A stretch of 13,512 nt of DNA from an uncultured Azospirillum sp. (lineage in GTDB: Bacteria > Pseudomonadota > Alphaproteobacteria > RF32 > CAG-239). Positions 1-8,800 of this stretch are shown here, piece by piece (the stretch's first letter is position 1; every line of letters begins with the position of its first letter). The notes under the pieces are model-generated. The model saw nothing but the letters and a program-made list of their open reading frames with translations. It was not told the origin of the DNA and did no database searches. The stretch lies in NCBI GenBank assembly GCA_900542055.1, contig UQMA01000035.1, positions 1 to 13,512 of the forward strand, read 5' to 3'. The translations under genes and the position numbers were made by a program.

Positions 1-499
1 CACCCGCCATAGCGCTGATTCCGAAAATGCCAAAAGCTAAAACTTCACGCATAATTTTTCGGTGTTTATTTTTCAATATCGGAAATAAATTTTTAAAATC
101 ACGAGCGCTATAATTCAGCATTTTAACCAATTGTTTTTTATATTTTCTATCTAGAGCGCCTTCATGTTTACTCAAATGAAAATTGTATAAAAGCAACCAG
201 AGTTCTTTATTTTCAACAACAAAATCCGTAAAAATTTCGACCATGCGATTGATATTGCAATAACTGTCTGATGTATAGTCACTATTGTTAAGTTTTTTTT
301 CAAGTTCCTTCAAAGTCAAACAATTCTGCTCAGCAATAAATTCATCCATATTGCCGAATTGATTGTAAATTGTTCCTATTGAACATTCCGAAGCTTCGGA
401 TAATTTTCGCGCCGTTAAAAAATCAACACCTTTTTCTTTAACCAGCATTCTTCCCGCTTCAATTAATTTTTGGCGGATATTGTCTTTTATATTCTGCAT
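1..499 (-). CDS. TetR/AcrR-family transcriptional regulator, partial (C-terminus beyond window)
   Basis: The leftward frame is open from an ATG at 499 to the window edge, giving 166 codons without a stop. The protein starts MQNIKDNIRQKLIEAG and has a typical TetR N-terminal helix-turn-helix at about residues 27-48, ending in the family hallmark GTIYNQF (42-48). The rest is a mostly helical region, as expected for the ligand-binding and dimer domain; about 30-40 residues should be missing compared with a usual 190-210 residue TetR protein. The ligand is unknown. The gene is divergent from a secreted-protein / Mur ligase / carboxypeptidase unit. A palindrome overlapping its own promoter suggests autoregulation and possibly control of that unit. 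The ribosome binding site is weak. The family call is firm; the regulon is inference. Confidence 0.88.
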   Translation of the reverse strand, partial: MQNIKDNIRQKLIEAGRMLVKEKGVDFLTARKLSEASECSIGTIYNQFGNMDEFIAEQNCLTLKELEKKLNNSDYTSDSYCNINRMVEIFTDFVVENKELWLLLYNFHLSKHEGALDRKYKKQLVKMLNYSARDFKNLFPILKNKHRKIMREVLAFGIFGISAMAG

Positions 500-538
500 A
501 TTATCTGTTTTTTAATAAAATGTTTGCAAATTGGATTT

Positions 539-567
539 ATCATAAAACAATTCTGAACAGTGTTCAA
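539..567 (-). promoter_or_regulatory. Predicted sigma70-type promoter of the tetR-like gene
   Basis: Read on the minus strand, a -35 box TTGAAC (562-567) is followed by a 17-base spacer and a -10 box TATGAT (539-544). Both are close to the consensus, and the predicted start near 532 leaves a leader of about 33 nt before the ATG at 499. No equally good promoter was found for the rightward gene in this gap. Confidence 0.6.
554..566. promoter_or_regulatory. Candidate TetR operator palindrome
   Basis: TGAACA-G-TGTTCA is a perfect 13-base inverted repeat with a single central base. It overlaps the -35 box and the upstream part of the spacer of the regulator's promoter, and lies about 30 bases before the ATG of the divergent secreted-protein gene. 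Short palindromes in the divergent gap next to a tetR gene are the usual operator position for this family. Binding by this regulator is inferred. Confidence 0.5.
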
Positions 568-595
568 TTTTTTTATCTTATAAAAGGATAATTTA

Positions 596-1498
596 ATGGC
601 AAAAATTTGGCTTATCGTTTCTTTGTTCTTTTTATGCGGCTTATATTCATCTGCTGCCGATGCAGAAGAATACGGAAAATTTTATGAAGATGTTTTGATT
701 TCAAATGATGTCAAACTGGAAGAAAATGCTGAAACTGCAAAAAACAAAGCCAGCAGTCTGCTTGACAAAAAGGCTCCCGTAATCAAAATAGAAGGGCAGG
801 ATTCTTTGCCTTTCCGTTCGCAACGACCGCACGGAGAAATTAAAAACCGCTCCGAAACAATGCCTTTCGGTTCAATAAACAACCGTCCGGCAATTGTCGA
901 AAACACCTCCACAAAATACGGTGAAGGTCCGTTCGGTTTATCATGGGGCGGTTCTTACAATCAAATAAAAGCAATGGGCGTCGAGCTTGAAAAAACGCAA
1001 ATCAAAGATTTTGTAAACAGCTTTGCAGCCACACAGCTTCCCAAACCCTTGCCCGATTTTCGCCGTGTTATCATCACTTTCGGAGAGGACAATCTTTTGT
1101 GGCGCATTGTCGCTTACGGAAATTTGCTGGATGATGATCCCGATGCAGCAAAAGTATTGAAACTTTATCGCAAATATTATAAGTTGCTCAATCAGAAATA
1201 CGGCAATGCCAAGGAATTTTTTACGCCTAAAATAACTATTACGGAAAAAACCGTAAAAGACCAGTACGGACGCGATCAAATAGAAACAACCAGAACTGAA
1301 GAACCTTTGGGCGGAAAAAACTTTTTAGCAGAATTAAAAAGCGGCGAGGCTGTTTTATATGCCACTTTTGAAGATGCAAAAGTAGGCGCAGCTTTAGCTG
1401 TGAATGTCGATGGCAACGGTAAAAGCTATATCATTATAGATTTTACCAACTTGCAAATTTATAAAGAACGTGAGGAACAAACACTAAACGCTCTCTAA
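596..1498 (+). CDS. Secreted protein of unknown function
   Basis: A 300-residue protein with a clear Sec signal peptide: Lys at position 3, a hydrophobic core at about 4-19, and an Ala-Asp-Ala cleavage site before Glu24. It is therefore expected in the periplasm or envelope. Residues 30-105 are polar and low in predicted structure. A compact domain starts near GPFGLSWG (111-118) and contains aromatic, YG-type motifs such as KYGNA near 200. This layout recalls small periplasmic domains that begin with an FG(L/F)xWG motif and have no known function; I cannot assign a named family. The start is supported by AAAAGGA seven bases upstream of the ATG. The next gene begins 21 bases after the stop, so it is probably co-transcribed with the Mur ligase and LD-carboxypeptidase genes, suggesting an envelope or murein role. 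The Cys in the signal segment lacks a lipobox. Confidence 0.8.
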   Translation: MAKIWLIVSLFFLCGLYSSAADAEEYGKFYEDVLISNDVKLEENAETAKNKASSLLDKKAPVIKIEGQDSLPFRSQRPHGEIKNRSETMPFGSINNRPAIVENTSTKYGEGPFGLSWGGSYNQIKAMGVELEKTQIKDFVNSFAATQLPKPLPDFRRVIITFGEDNLLWRIVAYGNLLDDDPDAAKVLKLYRKYYKLLNQKYGNAKEFFTPKITITEKTVKDQYGRDQIETTRTEEPLGGKNFLAELKSGEAVLYATFEDAKVGAALAVNVDGNGKSYIIIDFTNLQIYKEREEQTLNAL

Positions 1499-1519
1499 AC
1501 AATAATTAAGGAAAGAAGA

Positions 1520-2887
1520 ATGACTAAAGTTTGTTTTTGTGGAATTTCCGGCAATGGTATGAGTCCACTTGCCCAGATTTTAAGCCTGAAAGGCTATGAT
1601 GTTTGCGGTTCTGACCGCAGTTTTGATGCCGGACGCGATGCTGCCAACCGCAAAGCGCTGGAAGATATGGGAATAAAAATTATTCCGCAAGACGGCAGCG
1701 CTATTACCAATGATATTGAAACTGTCTATGTTTCCGCAGCGCTCGATGAAAACAATCCTGATATCAAAGCCGCACTCAAATTGGGTATTCCCGTAAAAAA
1801 ACGTTCTGATTTATTGGCAAAAGTTTTTTCCGAATATGAATACGGAATTGCCGTCGGCGGAACTTCAGGAAAAACAACAACCACCGCTATGATCGGCTAT
1901 ATTTTGGATATGCTCGGCAAAAAACCTTGCATGGTCAACGGCGGAATGCTCAGAAATTATGAACTCTTAAAAGGATTGCCGAATTTTATTTATAACGAAG
2001 ATAAAATCTGCGTCATCGAAGCCGATGAGAGTGATGGCTCTATTTGCAAATATCATCCGAATATTGCCCTCATCAACAACATTTCGCACGATCACACTTC
2101 AATGGAAAAACTCAAAGAGTATTTTTCTACTTTTGCAGCCAATACCAAAGACGCTATTGTTGTTAATTATGATTGTGCTTTAACGCGCGCCCTTACTCAT
2201 CCTAAAAAGGTTATAACTTTTTCAACTCAAGATGCTGCCGCTGATTTTTATGCTGAGAACATAAAATTTTTAGCAGAAGGAATTGAATATTCTTTCCGCG
2301 GCAGAACTTTCAAACTAAAATTATTCGGCGCATTCAATGTATCTAACGCTTTAGCGGCAATTGCCGTTTGCTCGCAAGCCGGAATAGATCCTTTTGATGC
2401 CGCCAAAACACTCGAAAACTTCAGCGGTATTAAACGTCGTCTTGAAATTGTGGGCACAACAGAAAACAATATCACTTTGATTGATGATTTTGCGCATAAC
2501 CCAAGCAAAATCGGTTCCTCTCTCGGCGCTCTGAAAGAATATTCCGGCCGTTTGATTGTTATGTACCAATCACACAGTCCGTTTTCTGCTTTCAATACCG
2601 GAAGCGAAGTTGCCGAAGTGGTGGCCAAAACTTTAGGTAAAGATGATATTTTCCTTATGCCGGAAGTTTATATGCTTGATAAAAATGTAGATAAAGGTAT
2701 TACCGCCGCAAATATTATCAATGAAATTAAGAAAAACGGTTTTGAAAATGCCTTTTTCTTAGACACCCAAAGTGCTGTTCATGACTATATTGTCAAAAAC
2801 GCCCGTTCCGGCGACCGGATTGTTATCATGGGTGCCCGTGATAATTCATTGCCGACATTCAGCCGCAACCTTCTAAAGGAACTTTAA
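1520..2887 (+). CDS. MurC/Mpl-type Mur ligase (probable murein peptide recycling ligase)
   Basis: ATP-dependent Mur ligase of 455 residues, the usual size for MurC or Mpl. The N-terminal Rossmann domain carries GISGNGMSPLA (8-18), the MurC/Mpl-type UDP-sugar domain. The central ATPase domain has P-loop GGTSGKTTTT (113-122), EADESDGS (167-174) and a GAFNVSNAL motif (270-278). The C-terminal domain follows FSGIKRRLE (301-309) and contains DDFAHNP (322-328). MurC adds L-Ala to UDP-MurNAc; Mpl adds recycled tripeptide. The gene is not in a division/cell-wall cluster but is coupled to an LD-carboxypeptidase gene through a TAATG overlap, which favours an Mpl-like recycling role. However, EADESDG is more MurC-like than the EADEYD of Mpl, so the substrate is uncertain. 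AAGGA about 9 bases upstream supports the start. Family is firm; exact substrate is inferred. Confidence 0.85.
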   Translation: MTKVCFCGISGNGMSPLAQILSLKGYDVCGSDRSFDAGRDAANRKALEDMGIKIIPQDGSAITNDIETVYVSAALDENNPDIKAALKLGIPVKKRSDLLAKVFSEYEYGIAVGGTSGKTTTTAMIGYILDMLGKKPCMVNGGMLRNYELLKGLPNFIYNEDKICVIEADESDGSICKYHPNIALINNISHDHTSMEKLKEYFSTFAANTKDAIVVNYDCALTRALTHPKKVITFSTQDAAADFYAENIKFLAEGIEYSFRGRTFKLKLFGAFNVSNALAAIAVCSQAGIDPFDAAKTLENFSGIKRRLEIVGTTENNITLIDDFAHNPSKIGSSLGALKEYSGRLIVMYQSHSPFSAFNTGSEVAEVVAKTLGKDDIFLMPEVYMLDKNVDKGITAANIINEIKKNGFENAFFLDTQSAVHDYIVKNARSGDRIVIMGARDNSLPTFSRNLLKEL

Positions 2888-3801
2888 TGATAAAACCGAT
2901 TCCGCAAGAAGCCTATTTTGGCGTAATAACACCGTCTTCATCACTTGAAACGCCTGAAAAAATTCGCAATGGATTGGCTTATCTTGCGGAAATCGGATAT
3001 CACTCAAAAATCGGAAATTTTGTTTACGGAAGCTCAAATCACTTTTCGGGAACTCCAAAAGAACGAGCTTCAGACATTATGAATTTTTTTAAAAATCCGG
3101 ACATTGCCGCCATTATTGCTTCTTGCGGCGGCTACGGTGCACAATCTGTACTGCCTTATCTTGATTTTAATATAATTCGTCAAAATCCAAAACCGATAAT
3201 AGGTTTCAGCGACATAACAGCATTGCAGACAGCCGTTTATACGCTCTCTGGAATTTCTTCAATTGCTGGAATTATGCTCAAATTCGATTTTTCGGATAAC
3301 AATCCAGCATTTCAAACCAAAAACTCTTTCGAAAAGCTTATTATAGACGGACAATTTACACCCGTGCCAGCAGGAAACACACTTAATTCCGGTTATGCCG
3401 AAGGCGTGCTTATCGGAACGAATTTCTGCACTTTAATGAGTCTTGCCGGCACAACATACTTTCCGCGCTTAGAACAAAAAATCTTATTACTCGAAGACAT
3501 AGACGAAAAAAGTTATCGCATTGAACGTTTGCTTTGCCAGCTTGAACAGCAACAAGGTTTTGAATTGGTTTCAGCAATAATTTTCGGAACTTTTTCTAAT
3601 TGCGCTCTCAATCATCCCGAAGAAAAAGATATAGAATCTGTTCTAGATGAGTTTGCTGCCAGACACCCTAAAATAACAATGGTAAAACATTTTCCGTTCG
3701 GTCATACGAAAGCCAGAATTTGTCTTCCTATCGGTGAAAAAATGCAGCTTGACGCTACAAGTTCCGTCCCAGTGCTACAAATTGCCCACCAAATGAAATA
3801 A
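2887..3801 (+). CDS. ldcA: LD-carboxypeptidase, S66 family (LdcA-like)
   Basis: A 304-residue protein of the usual S66 length. Members hydrolyse the L-Lys/DAP-D-Ala bond of murein tetrapeptides, giving tripeptides for recycling in the cytoplasm. The full catalytic set is visible: nucleophile Ser108 in IIGFSDIT, Glu203 in LLEDIDE, and His273 in FPFGH. The conserved CGGYGAQSVLPYLD stretch (80-93) corresponds to the family's GGYG motif. There is no signal peptide, consistent with a cytoplasmic enzyme. The ATG overlaps the stop of the Mur ligase gene by one base, so translation is likely coupled. LdcA makes exactly the tripeptide that an Mpl ligase uses. Other S66 members (MccF-like) cleave microcin C, but the neighbour argues for murein. 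The 3' end overlaps the convergent metalloprotease gene by 27 bases. Confidence 0.9.
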   Translation: MIKPIPQEAYFGVITPSSSLETPEKIRNGLAYLAEIGYHSKIGNFVYGSSNHFSGTPKERASDIMNFFKNPDIAAIIASCGGYGAQSVLPYLDFNIIRQNPKPIIGFSDITALQTAVYTLSGISSIAGIMLKFDFSDNNPAFQTKNSFEKLIIDGQFTPVPAGNTLNSGYAEGVLIGTNFCTLMSLAGTTYFPRLEQKILLLEDIDEKSYRIERLLCQLEQQQGFELVSAIIFGTFSNCALNHPEEKDIESVLDEFAARHPKITMVKHFPFGHTKARICLPIGEKMQLDATSSVPVLQIAHQMK

Positions 3802-4455
3802 ATAATACAAATTATCCAAATTTAATTTCCACAACAATTTTTGGTAAAGCGCCAATCCATCCCAGCCGCGACTGTTAAAAGCCAATAAACTGCCTAGAAT
3901 CCATAAATTTGCCCCCGGCAGAAACATAAAGCAAAAAGGATAACCAACTTCTTTCAAATCGGTTTGTTTATCATGAATCTGAGAAGCAACCGTATCCACG
4001 TGATAACCAACAAAATAACCAAACAAAACGCTTACAACCCAAGTCATCGGCATAACTTTAAGATAAATAGACATACCGAACATAAAAAACATGCAAAATA
4101 ACGGAAAAAAATAAGGAGCAATAACAATCAGCCAATTGCCCAGCCCAACAAACCCCATCGATCCGCCTGAATTATCATCGGCTACGCGAATATGATTAAC
4201 TTTATGAAAAGTCAATAATGCAAAAAAACTATGTGTTAGTTCATGAGCAATAATCTGCATAGAAACTTTCGCTCCAGAATCCATTGAAACCTGAGCAATA
4301 AAATACATAAAGAAACCGCCGGCTAATGATATAAAATATATATTACGAAAGCTAAAATAATCCATTGATTGAAAAAAAGCCGGAACAGTCCATAAAGCTA
4401 ACACCGCGACGGGCCATTTGAAAAAATTTATAAATTTATCAAAAAAATCACTCAT
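3775..4455 (-). CDS. Membrane metalloprotease, M50B-like (site-2 protease family)
   Basis: A 226-residue, strongly hydrophobic protein with about five or six membrane segments (roughly 14-30, 38-57, 105-133, 137-152, 174-192). A zinc-binding HELTH motif lies at 71-75 in a helix near the membrane. A later HDKQTDL segment (161-167) could supply the third metal ligand (Asp166), as in the M50B-like group where the classical NPxxDG motif is replaced. Members cleave membrane proteins within or near the bilayer; no substrate can be named. The start is the first ATG of the frame; no clear ribosome binding site precedes it. A TATAAT sits nine bases upstream on this strand, so a nearly leaderless transcript is possible. 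The last 27 bases overlap the end of the convergent LD-carboxypeptidase gene. The metal motif is certain; the subfamily is less so. Confidence 0.72.
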   Translation of the reverse strand: MSDFFDKFINFFKWPVAVLALWTVPAFFQSMDYFSFRNIYFISLAGGFFMYFIAQVSMDSGAKVSMQIIAHELTHSFFALLTFHKVNHIRVADDNSGGSMGFVGLGNWLIVIAPYFFPLFCMFFMFGMSIYLKVMPMTWVVSVLFGYFVGYHVDTVASQIHDKQTDLKEVGYPFCFMFLPGANLWILGSLLAFNSRGWDGLALYQKLLWKLNLDNLYYLFHLVGNL

Positions 4456-4522
4456 AATTCAGGCATTATAAATTAAAAATATCTATATTCCACTAAAATT
4501 AAAACGTCTGTTAATATTCCTC

Positions 4523-4551
4523 TTGTAAATAACGGCATAATACTTAATAAT
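4523..4551 (+). promoter_or_regulatory. Possible promoter for the small acidic protein gene
   Basis: TTGTAA (4523-4528), a 17-base spacer and AATAAT (4546-4551) form an acceptable sigma70-type promoter about 35 bases before the ATG at 4586. The region is very AT-rich, so chance matches are likely. The rest of the 130-base gap between the metalloprotease gene and this gene shows nothing else recognisable. Confidence 0.3.
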
Positions 4552-4585
4552 ATTTCTTGTATTTAAGCAAAAGAAAGGTTGTGCA

Positions 4586-4873
4586 ATGGAAGATACTTTC
4601 GATTTTATGGTAAATGATGAAGATGAAGTAATGTTGTTGATTTTCGAACGCAGCGGCACGCCGCAGAATCCTACTTTTGCCGTAAATCCAAACGACAACA
4701 CCGCTATATTACACAGAAACGGCAATGATGAAATATTTTTAAATGAAGTTCCTGATGAAATTATCGACAGTTTACAAGATGCCGACAACCTGTTGGTATG
4801 CGAGCTAAGCCATACAGAAAAAGAAGAAGATGCTAAAATAGTTAACGCTTATGAAGCCGATATAATTTTCTAA
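4586..4873 (+). CDS. Small acidic protein of unknown function
   Basis: A 95-residue protein that I do not recognise. It is very acidic, with about 24 Asp/Glu against four Lys/Arg, and has no signal peptide or membrane segment, so it is probably cytoplasmic. A possible beta-rich core (VMLLIFER, PTFAVNP, NTAILHRNG) is followed by an acidic helical region. AGAAAGG seven bases upstream of the ATG is a good ribosome binding site, and the sequence looks like a real soluble protein. It stands alone: the metalloprotease gene is divergent, and the cation transporter gene converges on it with only three bases between the stops. No function is proposed. Confidence 0.72.
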   Translation: MEDTFDFMVNDEDEVMLLIFERSGTPQNPTFAVNPNDNTAILHRNGNDEIFLNEVPDEIIDSLQDADNLLVCELSHTEKEEDAKIVNAYEADIIF

Positions 4874-4876
4874 AAA

Positions 4877-5800
4877 TCAGTGTATCAGCTGATTATCCAA
4901 ACGATCTTCTTCCACACCGGCCGGATCCTGATGAATAATAACCTGAGACCCTGGGTATAAATGTTTAACTTCAAATTCGATAATATCGCTGAGTTTATGC
5001 GCTTCATAAAGGGATAAATTTCCATCAAGCTCAAGATGAAACTCAAACATATACTCTCCGCCGAGATTGCGTGTCCGCAAATCGTGCAAACCGTTGCAAA
5101 ACGAACAGTTAGATACAATTTGAATTATAGATTCACGAATTTCTGCCGGCAATTCTTTATCCAATAACAAAGATACCGCATCACGGGCTATTTTATAAGC
5201 ATTTTTCAATAAATAAAAAGAAACAAATACAGCGGCAAGCGTGTCAAACCAATTAATACCGAAAAACTTTACAAGCAACAAACTGACAATAATAGAACCG
5301 TTTGTCGCCATATCAACCATATAATGCATACTGTCTGCGCTTACGGCCATTGATTTCGTCTTTTTTACCACTGAATGTTGAAAAACGATTAATCCCATTG
5401 TTGCCAACAAACTTATAACCATTACGATAATACCTATAAGTGTATCCGCTAAAGGCTGAGGATGAATAAACCTGTTTATTCCTTCGTAAATAACAAACAC
5501 ACCAGAACCGGCAACAAACGCCGACTGCACCAATGCGCTCAAAGCTTCAGCTTTGCCATAACCATAGCGGTGGGCATGGCTGGCCGGCTGAGTTGAAAAA
5601 CGAACGGCTACCAACGTAATCACCGATGCGAAAATATCGGAAATGCTATCCACCAAAGAAGAAAGCACAGCCAAAGATCCTGTGTACAGAGAAGCAAAAA
5701 ATTTAAGCAGCATCAAACTTACCGACAGGGCAACGCTGGCAATTGTCGCTATTTGTTTAAGCCGATTATGCTCAATGTTGTCCGGCGCTGATAATGACAT
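4877..5800 (-). CDS. Cation diffusion facilitator, FieF-like Zn/Fe efflux transporter
   Basis: A 307-residue CDF-family antiporter that would export divalent metal (Zn, Fe, possibly Cd) across the inner membrane in exchange for protons. Six membrane helices occupy about residues 15-205, followed by a cytoplasmic metal-binding domain. The transport site is Asp51xxxAsp55 in helix 2 and His159xxxAsp163 in helix 5, the same DD-HD set and spacing as E. coli FieF. HRYGYGKAE (77-85) is the usual conserved loop. In the C-terminal domain His239, Asp240, His255, His268, His290 and Asp292 keep FieF-like positions. AAGGA about nine bases upstream supports the ATG at 5800. The start lies 29 bases inside the end of the upstream ABC fusion gene, making this the last gene of a five-gene unit. 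Metal preference cannot be fixed from sequence. Confidence 0.9.
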   Translation of the reverse strand: MSLSAPDNIEHNRLKQIATIASVALSVSLMLLKFFASLYTGSLAVLSSLVDSISDIFASVITLVAVRFSTQPASHAHRYGYGKAEALSALVQSAFVAGSGVFVIYEGINRFIHPQPLADTLIGIIVMVISLLATMGLIVFQHSVVKKTKSMAVSADSMHYMVDMATNGSIIVSLLLVKFFGINWFDTLAAVFVSFYLLKNAYKIARDAVSLLLDKELPAEIRESIIQIVSNCSFCNGLHDLRTRNLGGEYMFEFHLELDGNLSLYEAHKLSDIIEFEVKHLYPGSQVIIHQDPAGVEEDRLDNQLIH

Positions 5801-8800
5801 TTTTTATTTCCTTAAATCTATCAAGTTCAATTTGGTAATAACATTTCGAAGCTGTTGCCGCAAATTTCTGCAAATGCGGCTGAGCAAACTTCTCTGGAAA
5901 ATCATAATGAGCATAGATATGACCTTCTTTTTCAGTAAAGTCAATGCCGACTTCCACATCATCTTCTGCGTGAAGCTGTAATTTCAGCACTTTATTTCCT
6001 TTCGGATCTTCTTCAGCCTGATTGATAAATTCCGTATTAAGCAGCTCTTTCACCAACAAAGTTGTTCTATTGAGATTATTGCTCTTGTTAAAACCGCTTA
6101 AACGTCCAAAACGCAAATTCCACAAATAACTGTATGTCCAACTTGCCGGACTGAGAGAAATATCTATAAAATCAGCTCGAACCATCCAAACTTGAAAAGA
6201 ATTTTCAAAACGGATATAAGCTGCACGCCCGCCTCTGCCTATATCTATATCATATTTGCCAAGCAAAAATTCAGCTACAGATCCATCTTTTTCTTTCAAT
6301 ACAACCTTTGTACCTTCCGACAAATCATTATCTTTTGGTTTTAATCCGAAAGCTGCCAAATTTTCCAAACGGTCTGATTTTTTTTCATAATAAGTCATTT
6401 CTCCAACCGTAGCCAAAAATTTTCTTATGCGTTCCTGATAAACGGTCAAACACGGATACCCTTTTAATTTCCAATCATTTCCGTCAAAATAAAATTCTAA
6501 CTTTTTCCCCTGCGAAGATAATGTTATTTGCGTAATATCAGAAAGTTTCGGTGTTAAATCCGAAAATACTTTTTTATTTTCAAATTCAGTCCAATCTCCA
6601 CGACTTGAAAAATAAACAGACAATATTCCGGCGATTATCAAAAGAACTGCCGCAAGACCAATCCATTTAAATTCACGGTTGATTTTAAAGCAAAAGACTG
6701 CGGATTGTTTTTTTCGTTTGTAAAAAATGCCGAATAGCGCCAACGTCAACAAAATAGCCGTCGGTACCAAAGCAATATTTACAATTTTAATCCATAAAGC
6801 CATTCTATCCAAATTATGGTGCATTCCCGTTCTTATCGCAGATAATTCCGATAAAAGTTTCTGCAACGTTTGGCGGGTTCCTGCTATCAAAGCCAGTTCA
6901 TCTGCCGTAAAACTGTCTCTTCCTTCAAAATCGCGTTTTGCAGTAATTTCGTTCAAAGCTTTTTTTGTCTGATTTATACGATTAAAAATTTCGTGTTCTT
7001 TGATTTGAAAATCGCGTAAATTTTGTTTCCGCATACTTTCCAAACCTTCAAAGAGTCTTATTTTCTGCATTCTACCGCGCAGAGCTATCAAATCAGTATC
7101 ACCGCTCAAATAGTCCAAAGCATTCAAAACAAAATTTCCGTTGTCATAAACAGGAATAAAATAGTTATTTTCCAATATTGTTTGGTTCTTACTCCAAAAA
7201 GAGTCATATATAAAGTCAGTATCGGCAACAACAATAACCTCAAAAGGCAAATACTTATTTTTGCTCTTCAGCAACGCCGCCAAAACTTTCATATTATCAT
7301 CCGGTTTGAACATATTTAACAATCGGTTAGGCTCTATCCCGTCATAAACAACGCTCGACGGCAAAAGCCCCGAAGACGGCGTTCCAATCATTAACGGTAT
7401 AAAATTACTGTTAAAGCCATCGGGAACAAGCAACGATACCGAGGCAAACAATACGGATTGCAAATTTTTCGTTATATCAAAATTAGGATTCATACTTTTT
7501 GACGGCAAAACAAATTGCACAACATCTTGAGTAAAAATAGGATTTACGGAATAATTTTTGGTTGCGTCAACCGTAATGGAATTATCCAAATCGGCAACCA
7601 CAAATTCATTATACATCCTAAAGCCCCAAAATTTATCAAGTCCCTTAAAATCAGACGGATAAAATTCTATATTACGGGTTGAAAAAATACGAGGCGATTC
7701 GGCTGCTGTATCGGCCAACACCAAAACTTTGCCGCCGTGTTTTGAATAGCGTTTAATTTCATTTACCATTTCATCACTGAGATTTTGCGGATGTATCATC
7801 AATAAAACATCAACTTCAGGCAAATCTTCCGGTTTTGAAATTTCTTTAATATCATAAAAACGATTGATTTCTGTAATAATATTCCATTGCGGAGAAATAT
7901 AGCCGTAATCCTGATTTGTTTCCATCACCGGCAGACTTGTTAAAATTCCGATTGTTTTACGACTGTGCAACAGCCTGTAAATATTTTCAATCATATCCTG
8001 TTCAAGAAATGCCTGACGTTCAACCGGAAAGAAAGGCATCACTTCAGTTTTATCCGTCGCATCTGAAAAAACTATTCCCATAAATCCGTTTTGATTCAAA
8101 TCGACCAGCGGCAAAGGCTGCAAACCATAAGCAATAGCCGCATCTTCAGATTCGCTCAGCGGTTCAGGATTATAAATTCTATAACTGAATTTATCGGGCT
8201 GCAGATTTTGAAAACGCTGCAATAACAAACGAATACGATCATACATCATCCTTATTTCAGGATTACGTTGTCCTAAAATAGGCGAATAATAAAATTTTGC
8301 CACAATTTTTTCGGGGATTCTGCTTAATATTTTCTTTGAAGAAGATGTCAGCGTATAGATTTTTTCTTCAGTAAAATCATATTGTTGGGTACGCAAAAAA
8401 CTGTTTGCCAACAAATTCAACCCCATAAAACCGAACAAAAGCAATACAAAAACAACAGCATAATATCCTGATTGTGTAGACTTCAGCCATTTTGAAGTTC
8501 CTGACGTTTTAAAACTGACTATCAATATTGTAAACAAATTGAAAAGTACGATAACAGAACATGCAAAAACCAGATATCGAGCTTCTAATAATCCGCTGGT
8601 TATCTGTCCAAAATGAGTTAAAAAGCTGAACGAAGCAATCATGTCAACAATAACAGCAGGCGCTATAAGGCGGAAAAAACCTAACACATATTCTATTCCG
8701 CTGACAAAAAACAAAAAATTTGCAACAACAGATAAAACCAGCGCCACAACCTGATTTTTGGTTAAAGCCGACATTGTCTGAGATATTGCCAGCATACATC

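Noticed and set aside
596..670. Lipoprotein signal (Cys14) in the secreted protein
   Set aside because: The residues before Cys14 (FFL) do not fit a lipobox, and a good Ala-Asp-Ala signal peptidase I site follows.
941..1279. Open frame of 112 codons on the minus strand inside the secreted-protein gene
   Set aside because: It lies fully antisense to a gene with a signal peptide and good ribosome binding site; its translation is Cys/Phe/Ile-rich with no recognisable domain. Similar antisense frames inside the Mur ligase, ABC fusion, rlmB and amgK-murU genes were rejected for the same reason.
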